This document shows, in pieces, positions 25,901 through 39,900 of a stretch of DNA of 64,000 nt. Origin of the DNA: Lates calcarifer (taxonomy: Eukaryota > Chordata > Actinopteri > Centropomidae); contig NC_066842.1 in NCBI RefSeq assembly GCF_001640805.2, positions 25,049,894-25,113,893 of the forward strand. The letters run 5' to 3'. The position numbers and the translations under genes are program-made. The notes beneath the pieces were generated by a model. That model ran no database searches. It was not told where the DNA came from and saw nothing but the letters and a program-made list of their open reading frames with translations. Every line of letters starts with the position of its first letter. The first letter of the stretch is position 1.

Positions 25901-28900
25901 TGTTCTCTCGTTCATGCCTGTATGTTCCCCAGATGTCTCTTTTCACACTTTCTGGTTCAGGCCTCACACATCTGTTAGGTGTGTGTGTGTGTTTGTGTGT
26001 GTTTGTGTGTGTTTGTGTTGGGTGCTAGTAAGTAGGCCTGTCAGGATGTGAGGGGGCCAGCTGCTGCCTCAGGGCTGAGAGAGGGGGGACAGAATGAGAG
26101 ACAGATAGGGAGGAATGTGAGGAATCCTATGGGAAACCCACATTGACCATTTACATGTTTGTTTTTCTGTCTCTCACAGTCCAGCTCGCTATAACTCAAC
26201 ATATTCATATATAATGCATGGTTTTCAACATTAATCAACATTAATCCTGTAATGTGCTACTGCACAACAATGAGTAAGCATCAGCAGACCAATCATGATT
26301 CATTCCAGGTACAGCAGTAGTATATGGTGAATAAATGTTCATAACAATATCATTAAAACTCTACAGAGCTGAAACAGTAAGTTGATTGGGAGAAAATTTT
26401 AATGGTTAATTATTTAAGTTAGGGCTGTCAAGTCAAGATTTTCAGAGTCGACTCAAAACTGATACACCACACTCCTGCACATGTTTACCCAAAAACTCAT
26501 TAATGTTTGTGTTCATAATCTGGGATGTGAATCATCTGATTTTGATACAGTCAAAGAAAGTAAAAGTTGTCAGCACAGGCTGCTGACACGAGTTGTGCTG
26601 TCCCTCCTCACACTGTCTGGGGTTTCCATCACCCGTCTCTACTTCCATCATAGTTAATTATGTGGTTCGATCATTTTCAGACAAGATTCGGTTGGAAAGT
26701 TTACAGCCTGCCACGCTGTAGATCTTGCACTGCTTTTTGTGTGCAGGGTCAGCTAAAAACATGTTGACTGACAAAATATGAGTCGACTCAGGGTTGTTTC
26801 AGCCTCAAAATGTGTTGATTTGCTGCTTTTCTCTCTTTTGTATCATTGTAAATTGAATACGTTTGGGTTTTGAACTGACACACATTTGAAGATTTGAGAT
26901 TTGGGATATTGTAACAGACATATCCAGTGCTTTCTAATGCACTCAATTTGAGAAAATTATTAGGTTTAATCGATAATCGAAAATGGAAATGATCATTAGC
27001 TGCAGCCCCAGTACTGAATCTCGCCAATATCTTCGCTTTTGCAGGAGGAACCTGAGAATAAATACACAACATTACAATAAGTTCTCAAACTAATGGCAAA
27101 TATTAGAAATATCAGTCAGTAGGAAATCCCTTGGTGGAATGAGTGTCTATAACTTCAGTTTGGTTGCAGTTTGTCCTAGTTTTAAATACTGGAACCAGTC
27201 TTCCCATTGTTTCAAATGCAGAGTTGTATGATACTTTGTAACATTGCAACGGTGGCAACAAATGTATACGGCGGAACCACTGCAGATATAAAGTTAGCAT
27301 CTTGGTGATAGCTCAGTTATAACCTGTTGCACTGTGGAGTGTCTCTGCTGCCGGGCTGCTGTCACTGTCAGCCAGTGTTAACTCACCATAACACCAGTAG
27401 TTTTGGCTTTAGCTGTGCGGTCTCTGGTGACGGGAATGAAGCTCTCGACAGATAGGCTGAACTTACCTGACCCTGGAGCTGCGATTATTAGAGTGGGCAA
27501 CAGAAACGAGTCACTACTCCCTTCCTTTTTCATCACGGTCTCTACCCCCATTTTAAGACAAGACTCGACTCAAGTTGTAAAGCTCATTGCACTGTTGCTC
27601 CCAATAATGACAAACAGGTAAGGTGGAGAAGAATGTACTGTATGTATCTGACGGATATTGAGGGAAATCTAAAGTAGTCGTGAAGGACTGCTTACTTATA
27701 CAGTGGATGTACTCACTTACATTTGCTCCCACAGCTTAAGACTGCACCATGATTTAATTAAATTGAAATGGTAAAAATAGAGAGGAAACAGGGAAAAAAC
27801 ATCAATGCCTCAAAAATGATGCAGACTTCCACAGCACCAATCAAAAACAAATTTGTTCCTCTTTCATATATAGCAGGTACATAGCTAAGACAGAGACAGA
27901 GCCACAGAGAGATGGACTGATGGCTCACTGAGGAAGAGGAAGAGAAACAGCAGCGATGAGCTGGAAGGGTCGGCCATCCATCACTGACGTTTAGGTCATT
28001 AGTCTATTTACAGAGAGCTGGCACTGCGCTTCCACTTGTCATGTGGAACCAATATTTAATTAAAGCTGAACGGAGGGAGGCTAATTGGGACGGACCTGCC
28101 CTCAGGGGGGTTTAGGCTACTGCTGTGACTGATGGAAGCATCCGTCATTGTGGGCCTCTCTCCCTTAGAAATCCATCATTTTTAGCTTGAAATTCCCCAC
28201 TTCCTCTGTAGAACAACTAATAACCAATGATTTACAGTTTTTCTCAGCATTTAATTTGGTAAAATGTTACAGTGTAAACTGCTTTACTTGTTGTTCTCAT
28301 AAACATCAATCAAAAATGCTGCATATTTTCTGTGTGCCTTGTTGAAGGATGCGTCCTGACCATTCCTGAAAGGACTTAAGTCATGTTCTTCCCAAGATAA
28401 ACCTTTATCAACAGGCAAACAATGGATATTGGAGTGACATGTTCTCTGTACATGTGCAAGGCGAGTGCCACTGATATTAGCCATCAGCAACTTTGATCTA
28501 AACATATTGACACTGGACTAAAAACCGATACCATCAGACCTCTGTATAGTTCACATGGGGGGGGGGGGGGGGGGGTAGAATGATATACAGAAATCAGCTT
28601 ACAACTGCTCATTGCTCTGCGTGTGCCAAACATTACAGTGTTTGTGAAACCTGTTTAGTTTGGTCAGAACAGCCTGTGTGCTGTTTGCTGAGGATCTACT
28701 GCGATGTTTGGTCAGTGGGATGTTTATGTGAGCTCCTGGCCAGTGTTTGATCAGTACCCAGGACCTGTGGTGTTTGGGACTTTTGAGATGACAGCTCTCA
28801 GTATCACATCTTCACCACAGACAAGATGGGGCAAGCCTGTCTCAGCACAGATGTAACCTGTCAGGAACAGAAACTGAAACCTTTGGCCCATGACTTCCTG

Positions 28901-30078
28901 TCCTGACATGATACTGGGACCCAACTTTCACACAAGTGACCTGCTGTTGTTCACACAGAACATTCTTAGATATGTGAGTTTATAACATGAAAGATGAAAT
29001 CAATTCAGAGCTGTGCTAATCAATATTTTAAATTTTTATATATTACAACCTGACTCTGCAGTTAACTTCAACTCTATGGCGCATTATAATCTTTCAGTCC
29101 ATTAGCTTGACCTCAACAACAGGGTCCGCCCTGCAAGCACGATTGTCTGCCATTTACTGACACCACTGGTCGGCCAAATGCCACATGACCGAGTGATAAG
29201 GTCACACCAAAGTCCTGTCTCACCATTCGGCAGTCATCTTGGCAACACCCCAAGCTTTTTGTAGAAGAGAGTTGCTATTATTGCCCTACGAGTGCGAGGT
29301 TGGGCTTTTCCTCCACAGGTACAGGTGCATCTCATTCAGTCAGTCACTGTTTCATAATTGTTCCATGGTCTGACAAAACAGACAGACACATGTAAATGAG
29401 AACAGCTTTATTGGGAATTCAACTGTGTTGGAATTCTGTGAATGTACATTAAACAGCTAAATAGTCTCTCAGTTGGTGGAGACCAAAACAGAGCTTAAAG
29501 AAGAGTGTATGTTAGACTTACATTTGTTGGCTGGGCAAAAACAACTGCACAAATGAATACTAATATTGATCTATGTCTACTCATGTTCACCACCTTTACT
29601 TGATAAGGTGATAATATGTCTATGTTAAACTTTGCTTTACTTCCCGCAAAAGGCCAAAAAAGAGCTGCTTTAAAGAATATCTCTGATAGTGGAACAAAAT
29701 CTTAACTTGCTAAGTAGCTGCGTACTTGCTCAACAAAGGAGCCAATAGGCCTTTTTCATGCATTTTAACATTGTAATAGCAGGAAAAACATTCCTGTTAA
29801 TCTATCACTGCTTATCATATTTTTTTAATTAGCTAAGGTGGAAGATAAACCTGAAGCCTACATGTGAGTAGGGTCATTGTTAGGTTTGTTTCACTTCATT
29901 TCCTGCTGCTTGTTTTGTCAAGTTAGCATCAGTAGTAACACCTACCTACCAACACAGCAAAACTAACAGGAGGAGCAGACATAGATAAGCAGAGACACAC
30001 ACTCAGCTCCTCCTCTCCACAGACTGGGAGCAGTTTACTCAGGTTTTCATACATCTGTGCTATCTCGGCATGAATTGG

Positions 30079-30110
<32 letters not shown>

Positions 30111-33100
30111 CGTGCGTGTGTGCGTGTGTGTGCGCGTGCATGTGCACATGCTTGACCTCAAACTCCAAACAGTCCATCATGGATGAGTCCGCTGTCGTCT
30201 ACCCAGCTGCAGGAGACTCAGAGTCAAAACTGTGTTCATAACTCACACAGGGACAGCATATCATCCAGAACTGTGCAAACACAAACTGGGGACAGACCAA
30301 GGGATTAAGAGGGGGTAAAGACTGGAATTCACCAGGCCATCACATCCATGTCAATGTGGATTGATGAGAAAGAATGAAGTTCACCCCAGCAGGTGTCTGA
30401 TTTGAAGAGATTAGAAAGGGAATCAATATTTCTATCCATAAAATGAATGTTACTATGAAATAATGCTTCAAGGAAAAGCATTTTACAGCAAAACTGACTT
30501 TAACTCTTTTTTTTTTTACTTCCAAAATCTGCCCAATAATTATGTAGCATTTCAAAGCTTTACAGCCTTAAGTGTGTTTCTTGAATTGGCATTTTACTTC
30601 ACACCAACCAAGCGCAGTAAACCAACTCCATGTGGAGCCCCCTAGGAAGCCAGAGGGCTGTCGGATGTCTGGAAAATCACTCAGTCAATCTAGAATTACT
30701 TGAGGAACATCTGATGATCATTTTGAAATGGAAAACCTCCAGATTTTTTCTTTCAGGCTGCACACAGATGCTGTGTGACGAGCAATAGAGCATAGCCACA
30801 ATATACACATTTTTATTGATTTCTTTGAATGCAGCAATGTCTTTGTCTGTTTGCAACACTGAAATTCAGCGTCTGCAAATTTAATATTTATACTTTATAT
30901 ACTGCAACATACCTAGGCTTTCACATACCTTTAGCAATGCTAAAAGTTACTGCCAAAGTGAACTGCTGATTGTCAGAAAGTTAATGTGCAACTATTTGTA
31001 TTATCAAGTTACTTTTTTTGTTATTTATCAAGCAAAAATGCCAAACTTTTGCTCATTTCAGCTGTGATAATATCCTTCAGTGTTATTGTCTTTAGATTTT
31101 GGACTGTGGGTTGAACACACTTTGGATTCTGGGAACTTTTGATTGGCGTTTTTTAGGCAAAACAGTAGCTCAGTGAATACAAAGAAAATCAATAGATCTG
31201 TCGATAGAGGTGTAATAGTTCACAAAATCCACAATGTGGTATGTGCCTACCTTTGGGAGGATGTTTCAGTAACTTTCAGTACAGCAGGGGAAACAAAGGA
31301 AACCCAGAGGGTGACATTTTTTTTTTCTTTTATTCTGAAAATGAAAATATTAAATGGAAGCTCGTTGGCCATAGTTTTTAATGTTAAAATGTAGCAATTG
31401 GAATATCTAACATTAAACTCCAGTCAAGACTTTAATCTGTTTACAAGTTTTACACGTTCACATGACTTTGTGCAGCCTTAGAGGTCCATCCATCTCTTTT
31501 CAGAGTGACTGCTGGGGCAGTGCTGAAGCACTGCTACAATGTGTGTGTGGATGATACCACACGCTGTCATTACCTGATTTAGTCTGAAGTAGGATTTCCA
31601 CTTTTCCACCTCCAACATTTGTTTTTTTTTATGTTTGCTAACTTATGAAAATAAAGTATATTCCCCTCAAGCTCCCGTGCACCCACCCCGGGTTTGTGCT
31701 CGGTCACAAATCGTTGGGTGTAGTGGCTCAGAGTGGCATAGAGGTCTTGCTAGGACAAGCAGCCCTCCTTCCCTCCAGCCAAACACTCCCCCAGAACCTT
31801 TTCATGAGACACGAGCCAGATGCTCAGCCATTAATCACAGCATTGTGTGTGTGTGTGAATGTTTGTGCAGTGTGTATGTTTGGAGTGGCTGTGTTCTTTG
31901 TCAGGACAATGTTAACTGTGTGTCTCTGTGGCTGCTGTGCCCTTAACATCAGTATGGGAGCAGGGAATGAAAAGTTGGCACAGTACAGAGGAATAGGAAG
32001 ATTTATATGTAAGGGAAGTGATGGAGGATGAATGGGGATGGGGAGGGAGAGAGTGAGCAGGAGGTGGAGAGGAAATGGTTTATCCCTTCTATCTGAAAGC
32101 TTTTCTTGCTGGCAGACGAGCTCCTGACCTTCTCCCTCTCAGACAATGCATCTACTTTATTTTCTCTGCTTCAGCCCTGTCCCTCCAGGCCCTGTGTGTG
32201 TATGGTTTTAATGCTTGTGTGTGCTTGTAGTTCACTAAAAACATGGATCCCACACACATCTACACATACATACAGATATGTACAGTATAATGTTGCTAAA
32301 CCCTGTGTCTGTGTTTACAGGTGAATCTGGTCTTGGGAAATCAACACTCATCAACTCTCTGTTCCTGACTGACCTGTACTCTAAGGACTACCCTGGGCCT
32401 TCACAGCGCATCAAGAAGACTGTACAGGTGAGTTTATTCAAGCTGTAGCTCAATTAAAAACTCACAGGGCATCACAGCACACTTTCAGTCACACTGGACA
32501 CACCTCTGGACTGCATAAGGCCCTGTTATTTGGTATTCAGAACATCTGTTCGATCCATCCTGTCAGGGCCCTCATCATCAAAAAGCGTTTGTAAAGAGTT
32601 AAGACTCCTTTTGTAGTTTGGGCAGGTCACCCAGAAAACACAACTCTTTTCTCAGTACTGTAGAACTAGTCGGGTATGGTGAACCACTGCTGGTTGAGAT
32701 TACGACTGACGTTGTAGTGTTTGATTTTTGCTTCATGGCATAATATTCTGATTTAAAACACACTGAGGGCAAGCTTAAGTGTGAAAAAACAAAACAATCA
32801 GGTGCACTCATAGAGTCTGAGGAATGCATCAGCACGTCCAAGTCACACAGTTGAGCTGCAGATGTTTATCAACGCAGGATTAAATGTGAAATGAGATGAG
32901 TTCATTTGTGCACGAAAAGAAAAAAAAAAAAACAACCTGAAACTAAAAGTCGTCTCTCAGGTTTGTTTTGGTTTTGTCTGGAGGCAGCAGTGAGTTTCAC
33001 AAGAACTGTCTCGGAACTGAGAGTCGTTGCCCAAATCCAACTACTACGAATATTTTTTTGTGATGCAGTGTATAATATTCCAATATTTTCAGCTTGTTCA

Positions 33101-34082
33101 GTCATGTATGTAAATTACCTCTACCTCTAGATCTCAGCAAACATGTCATTCTCATGAATTCCTAGATGTAGTGACTGTACTTTGTTGAGGAATCAAAAGT
33201 CTCTTCAGACATCCCACCTTTGTCTTGAACTTTGCCTGTGGTGAGTCCAGTCAACAACATGACGTGAGTCTGGTCTGAAGGGTGAAAAGGTTAAAGACAA
33301 GTTATCTATGACCACTCTGTTTCCATAACACGTCCACCAGCCCTGCTGTTTTTAGAACCTCTTCAAATGTAGAGACTGACTCTCTCAAGGAGTTGCGTAA
33401 TCTAAAGTGAATGAAGTTTCATTTCAGAGGAAAACACTGCTGCGTACGTGAACACAAAAATATTCTCTGACTTCAAAACCAGAAGCCTCATTGTCACACA
33501 ATCACTGAAGGTATACGGCACATAGAGAAGAAAGGAGAGAAGGAGCTATAGATGGAGTATTTGGGAGAGGAGGAAGAAAGAGGGATGGAGTATCATGGAA
33601 AAGGAGAAAGAGAGAGAGAGAGAGAGAGAGAGATGGAGGAGCTAAGAGGGGAACAGCAGGGCCACAGGGCCTGGATTTGTCCTTTTATGGTCATGACAAA
33701 CTGAGGAGGAGGAGGGAGGCTGCATCTGGAGCAGCAATGGGGAGCAGAGGACAGAGGGAGGGAGGAGAAGCAGTTTGGGAAAAGGGTGGAGGATTGTGAA
33801 AGGAGAAAGGAGAAGACGGGGAAAAAAATAGCACAGTGTAGAAGATGGAGAATTCAACTACGATGAGGTTGGAGAAAAGGGTTGTATGTAAAGGAGCAAT
33901 GCAAGCTGGGAGGAAAGAGGGAGGGAGGGATGCAGGTAACAGAAGAGGGACATGAGCAGAAAAAACAGGGAATGGGGTGAGAGAGTCCCTGCAGTTCCCC
34001 TGAGGTCTAAGAGGGTCAGCAGCGGGGCAAGAATGTTCCCATGAAATGCAACACCCCCCGGTGACACACACACACACACACA

Positions 34083-34113
<31 letters not shown>

Positions 34114-36886
34114 CAAGCATGAGTCAGTTATTCTAGTTCCTGTTTCCACATAAACTTTAAGAAACAACTGTTCATTTGCTGTGTAATACGTCCCAAACCC
34201 TGATTAACAGGTGCCATTGTAATGAGATGATCAGTTATTGACTTCACCTGTCAGTGGGTGACCAGTGTATTTGAAGAGCTGGGTCTCCCAGACTGACTGC
34301 ATCGTTAACAGCATAGATAGACTGGTTTATCAGAGTTATCAGTTTCATGATACTAACCATTCCTCAACTCCAGACTGAATCTGTACAAGAATTTGACCCG
34401 CCATCTTCTCTCTGGGGAAAAGCCAATAACAATCATTCCTCCCATGCATGATCATGTTTTGATTCATAGTGTGAACTGAGAGGAAGGGCTATTATAAACA
34501 GACAAGTCCACTGTCAATGTGTTTGTCACAGAGAGAGAGAGAGAGAGAGAGAGAGCGGGACGAGGACGTGCTGAACAAAATCAATGTGCTGCTCGCAGCT
34601 CTGGGGTGAAATCAGATTTCATCGTAGTGTGGTAAAACTGACGCACATGCACCCGGCCGTCCACGCGATGTAAAAGAAAATGTCCTTTATCTTATTTCAT
34701 CAGGATGAAAAAGACAGGAAATGATCACAGGGTGGTCAGTGTTGATATGCTGACATGAGAAACATGGACTTGATGTCACAGCTCCCAGCCACAGTAAGCC
34801 TGATTTAAAAGTTTAGATCGTAAACATGAGATCAGAGTCACACAATCCTGTGTAGAGTCATGAATCAGTTATCTGGTCTCTCCACAAAGTCAGATTTTTA
34901 GACTGGAATGAGATATTTCTGTCATGACCAGGAATTCCTTTTTGAGTTCAACTACTACAACTACAGGGCTGAACAGCTTTCATGAGCCCAGATTTCTAGG
35001 GCTGCAGTATTGAACCTCAGAACTTCTCACCATGGCCCGACAGTCTGAATGCTTGTTGTCACCACATGACCCACAGCTGCCTCACTTTTTGCTCACTAAA
35101 TTGTGTCATAATCAAACTGCCATTTCCCCATCACTCTTGGGTGTGTCACTTGTCCACCTGTGACACACCCGTGTATGTAAGGTCCCACAGTTCACACCGC
35201 ATGTCAGGATAGAAACCAGGCCGTAACATCCAATGAGCTCTCTCTAGATCTCTGCAGTAAAATGAGAGTGAGACACTGATCAAAGCAAAGGTAGAAAACC
35301 ATTTCTAAGGCTGTAAGTGTTCCCAGGGGCACTGTGGACTATACATCGCTGATATACATGTATGGCTACATAGGACTTTCCTGACACAGAGAATCATTGA
35401 TTTTAATTTATTTATTTAACCTTTATTTAACCAGGAGAATCACACTGAGATTAAAAATCTTTTTTTCAAGGCACCCTGCCGAGATAGGCAGCAGCACAAA
35501 CAATACACAAAGGTTCAGACAGAAAACACAACAAGACAAACTCAAAAAAAAAAAAAAAAACTAAACTAAAGAACAATCACAAGGAAGACCAATTTCAGCC
35601 GTTACCAGGTAAATTACTTTAAGAAATAACATTCAATCAAAGGGCATTAGAAAAAATTAGTTGTAATGTTTTTGTCACCAGCATAGATTCTACAAATTTA
35701 GTTTTTAATTTCTTAATTCAGCATAAAATTTCCCACTACATCAGTTCATGATTGGTCATTTTTTTTTGCTACCGGGCCATTTGTGATGTTTAATACTGTA
35801 TCCTCATGCAGTTTGTCCTGAATTATGGCCTGTAGAAGCAAATCAAGTGATGCTGCTGTATCTTTTGCATCTCCACATGACAGCAGTTGTGTTATGCTCC
35901 AGTTTGTGCACCAGCACAGTGCTAAATTTACTCCGTTTTGGCGAGACTGAAAACATTAAGATCTTTTTGCTCCGAGCTCCCTCTCGGTCCATCGCTCACA
36001 TCAAACCTCAAGTGAACCCCATGAGCACATCATGGGCATAAATGCTCTCCTGCAAGTAACAGTTAGCGTGTGTAAGTGTGTGTGTGCCATGGGTGCTGTG
36101 GTCTGAGGCTGAGGAGGAGAGACAGGGTCAGAGTATTTATATTCCAGAACAATCTCATGTTTTGTCGCTCACTCACATTCCCCCAGATCAGATTTCTTTT
36201 AAATGATGGTGTTGAGACTGACGGCATTTTTGAGGTTTTCTCCCAATCTGTTTTTCTTTGCAGAAATGGTGGAAATAGCAGATTTGGTTTTGAGATGGTT
36301 GACATGTCATGCACAAACACTTACAGTACAAACACACACTTTAACACACACGCTGGATGCACAATTAAGCTCAGATATGTCAAATGACTGTGGTGTGTGA
36401 TATATATATGCCCAGCTGTAAAGACAGACAGATTATCTGAAGGTTTGTGGAAGCTGAAGAATGTTTGTGTTAGAGCAAGAGGGCTGTAGTTTGAGTTAAA
36501 GGGGTGATCCTAAAATAACTAGATGGCCTTGTGAAAGTATGCAGCAAAGTGAGGGAACAGCAGACAAGCTGCAGGATATGATGGATCTGTGGGACGGAAT
36601 GTGAATATATGTGAAGAGTGAGAACGGTTTTGTTTGTCTGCTTTTACTGTTTGAAACTAAGCCACAAGCAGAAATCAGTCAGTGATTTTCACAGCAGTAG
36701 TGTGTTGCATCTTGAATTACTTTAGCACTGCATACTGTAGCTCTGCAGATAGAGTAAACAGGACAGGTTTTACCTTTGATATCATGTTAACTGTTGCTGT
36801 TTTCAGTAACACTTGCCTGTTATACATTAGTAGCATTGTTGTTTCGTCTTTAAGCTAGCAGCAGATGTGGTCACAGAGCCAGGTCG

Positions 36887-36925
<39 letters not shown>

Positions 36926-39900
36926 GGGAGACCTGGCATGGTGGGTCAGACGTCAGCGCTGTTGTGTTGCATGCCTCTGATTTCAGCTCTGACCATCACA
37001 CGGCAGCATTATGCAGGTTTTGTTCAGTTCACTGTAAACAAACAATGTCTGCAAAACACAGAGTCATTCTAACAGTAATATAACAAGATCCCTGCAGAAG
37101 AAGCCCAGTAGGTGGAATATCTTCAGGTTTCTACAGCTAAGTCCAGTTACCTTTGATTGACACATTCTTTACATTATTGGTCACAACTTTATCATTTTTG
37201 AGGATATTTAATATCTTATCCTTGGCAGACATTGCTTTCCATGCAGTTCAGTGAAGTATTAACACCAACTAGTAGAGACTTATCATTGCTCCAGTATCCC
37301 TCTAAGTTATCGAGTTGCTCGTCTTCTATGCTTCTTCTATGACAGAACAGACATGTCACTGATCAGTAACTGCAACTTAATGCGTCATTATGCCCGGTCA
37401 GCATCAAGCCCTCCCAGTTATCCCGTGGACTGGAGGGTGGCTCAGAACCATATTTCTTTTTAACAACAATGTTAGTGAGGCTTAAATGAGTTCTTCATTA
37501 AAAACTTATTGTGTTTAGACCCAACTGACACTGACTTAGGTGACATTGTTATTAGTCTATTATCAGATCTAATAAATCGATCAGAAAATGCAGTGTCACT
37601 TACTGAGTGTCTCAGAACGCTTAGTTCAACACTGTAAACTGCTACAGTTCTCAGTTGCGCACTCAGTGTCTTTAATTCTTTTCATGAGGGTTATACCTCT
37701 AAACTTCACACTACTGGGAGTTGATTTATGTCTTTATAAGAGCCAATAACCAGATATGAGTAAACGTGATGAAGTGTGGAGTATATTTATATTATATTTT
37801 TAACAGATTTTTTAAAATGAAATTGATAATTAATTAAATGTTTTAGTCAAGGGCATACTGTTGATGCTAATATTGCTGCAGTATTAGTTTGATACTGACA
37901 TCAATTGATGGTATTGTGAAGTGACTGTTTTAAATTTACCAATTCAAAGAAAAGTGGATTTTGTGTTGTTTTACTCTTTAAACTTTGAGTAATCCATCAC
38001 AGTGAGCATCATGGGACCGACTGTTTTCTTTTTTTTTTTACAGCACCATTGTATGGTCATACATATGATTTCATGCTGATTTGAAAATTCATGTGACACT
38101 GGAATGCTGAAATAATTCAATCTACAATGATGTCATTTTTACAGCATTCATTCTAATGCATGAATCATAAACCATGTATTAAGAGTAACTACACCCAGAC
38201 TAATCTTCTTGTTGTTCTGTCCACACCCTGTGCGGTACAGTAAATCTCAGTAGTAGCAGTATTGAGGGCACGATATCACAGCTGTATGTGATCAAAAATG
38301 CAACAGATTTGAAGCTTACAACTCTTAGAAATCACTGCAACAGTGATTTTCCTCCATACACAATTTAGCCTGAGTCTGATTCCTCACACATACGACCAGC
38401 AGCTCCCAGCAGGCTGTGTGGGTGCACTTAAAGTGTGATGATGTATCATCATTGCCCTGAGTGGGAGTGGATAGTGTCACATAATTAAACGTGTAGGCCA
38501 ATGTGTGTGGGTCCATCATTGATGCCAGATTGTATTCTGAAGTGTATTAAGCAGTGTAAAATCCTCACAAATACAGAAAGATCAGACCATTGCAACAAGC
38601 AGGATTCATGTATGACAGGGGTCTATGTCGGTGTGTTTCAGGTGGAGCAGTCTAAAGTGCTGATCAAGGAAGGAGGGGTCCAGCTGACACTCACCATTGT
38701 CGATACACCAGGGTTTGGAGATGCAGTGGACAACAGCAACTGGTGAGGAGCACTCTCATACTCACTTTTTGTTTCTAGAAAAAATGTGATTAGATTTAGT
38801 GAAGTGATCTGTTTTTCTGTTCTTCCTTTGTCTGATACCTTTCCTTCCATCACCCCAGTTGGCAGCCAGTCATAAACTACATTGACAGTAAGTGTGAGGA
38901 CTTCCTGAATGCAGAGTCAAGGGTAAACCGCAGATCCATGCCAGACAACCGAGTCCACTGCTGCCTATACTTCATTGCGCCTTCTGGACACGGGTAAGTG
39001 CTGCACGGCATGAACCTGTAATAAGATAAGATGAATGTAACATGAAGTCAGTTAAAACAAAAATAGGTAATAATAATCTAAGCATGCTAATACTGTCAGT
39101 TTTATAATCTCACAGTACTGTGTGATTCCATACAACAGCTTCGATGCATGAGGGTAAATAATTAATCAGTACCTTATTAAGCTGAACCATGTGTCGGAGA
39201 AATCAAAATCAGTAGATAAATGGAGTATGCATAACTGCCTCAACAAACAAACAAGATGATCTAATCTCAAAACACTGCATTTTAAAGATCATATGAGCTG
39301 TATCATAATGTATTTCCTGTTATGACAGAGATGCTACAATGTATCATAGAGCTGAGTTGAACTGAAGTCAGGTGATAATTCTCTGGGGGTTTGTCAGTAT
39401 GAGCAGCCCATTTCGCATTAGAGATACTCATTTGATCCATATTATTGATATATCGAATAGTGCAGCTTTAAATTTCTCCTGAGGCTTTAATGGAATGTGA
39501 TGCTTCCAGCTGTGTACTTCCACTTGGAAAATGAGGAAGATAAAACCAATGATTTTACAAGCAGCAGTAGTTGGCAAGTGGGAGGATGGTTTTGTTCTCA
39601 TCAAGATGCTCCCTTATGAGCCTGTTTGTGATCATGGCTCCTGTTGGCTGACATTCATCTACTCAGGTTCAAATCACAGTGCATCAGTGAAATCAGCTGG
39701 TCTTGGTTTGCTTTATTCTTAGGAAAAGTCTACATTTCCACCCAGCTCCCTCTCTTCTGCCAGCTGTAAGAGTATAGTGAATGTGTGTCTGTGCCATAGA
39801 CAAGGAGGCTGCCAGCCAGTGTTTGTGACCCACAAAGGTTATATAACCCAATTCTGCTCATGCTCAGTAGAGTTCTGCTCTCCATCACTGAATCATCCAG

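Larger units (their letters stand above)
14772..32320 (+). other. septin7: septin 7 intron 2 (17.5 kb)
   Basis: This is the largest intron. It holds a DNA transposon at 15961-17222, a small inverted-repeat element at 19310-19461, LINE pieces with a nested hAT-like element at 19555-20310, a LINE tail at 24480-24650 and repeat remnants near 26360-27010. Microsatellites lie at 22935-22974, 25980-26019 and 30085-30147, and a run of 19 G at 28557-28575. I see no gene on either strand. Confidence 0.7.
32428..38641 (+). other. septin7: septin 7 intron 3
   Basis: A 6.2 kb intron. It holds a long polypurine stretch at 33510-33990 with (AG)n, an (AC)n tract at 34064-34115, (AG)n at 34530-34555, a Tc1 fragment at 35165-35345, an L2-like repeat end at 35400-35560 and (GT)n at 36891-36921. 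No gene is seen. Confidence 0.7.

Noticed and set aside
33691..34167. 158-codon minus-strand frame (Pro/Leu/Ser-rich plus Cys-Val repeats)
   Set aside because: It is entirely explained by the polypurine tract and the (AC)n microsatellite.
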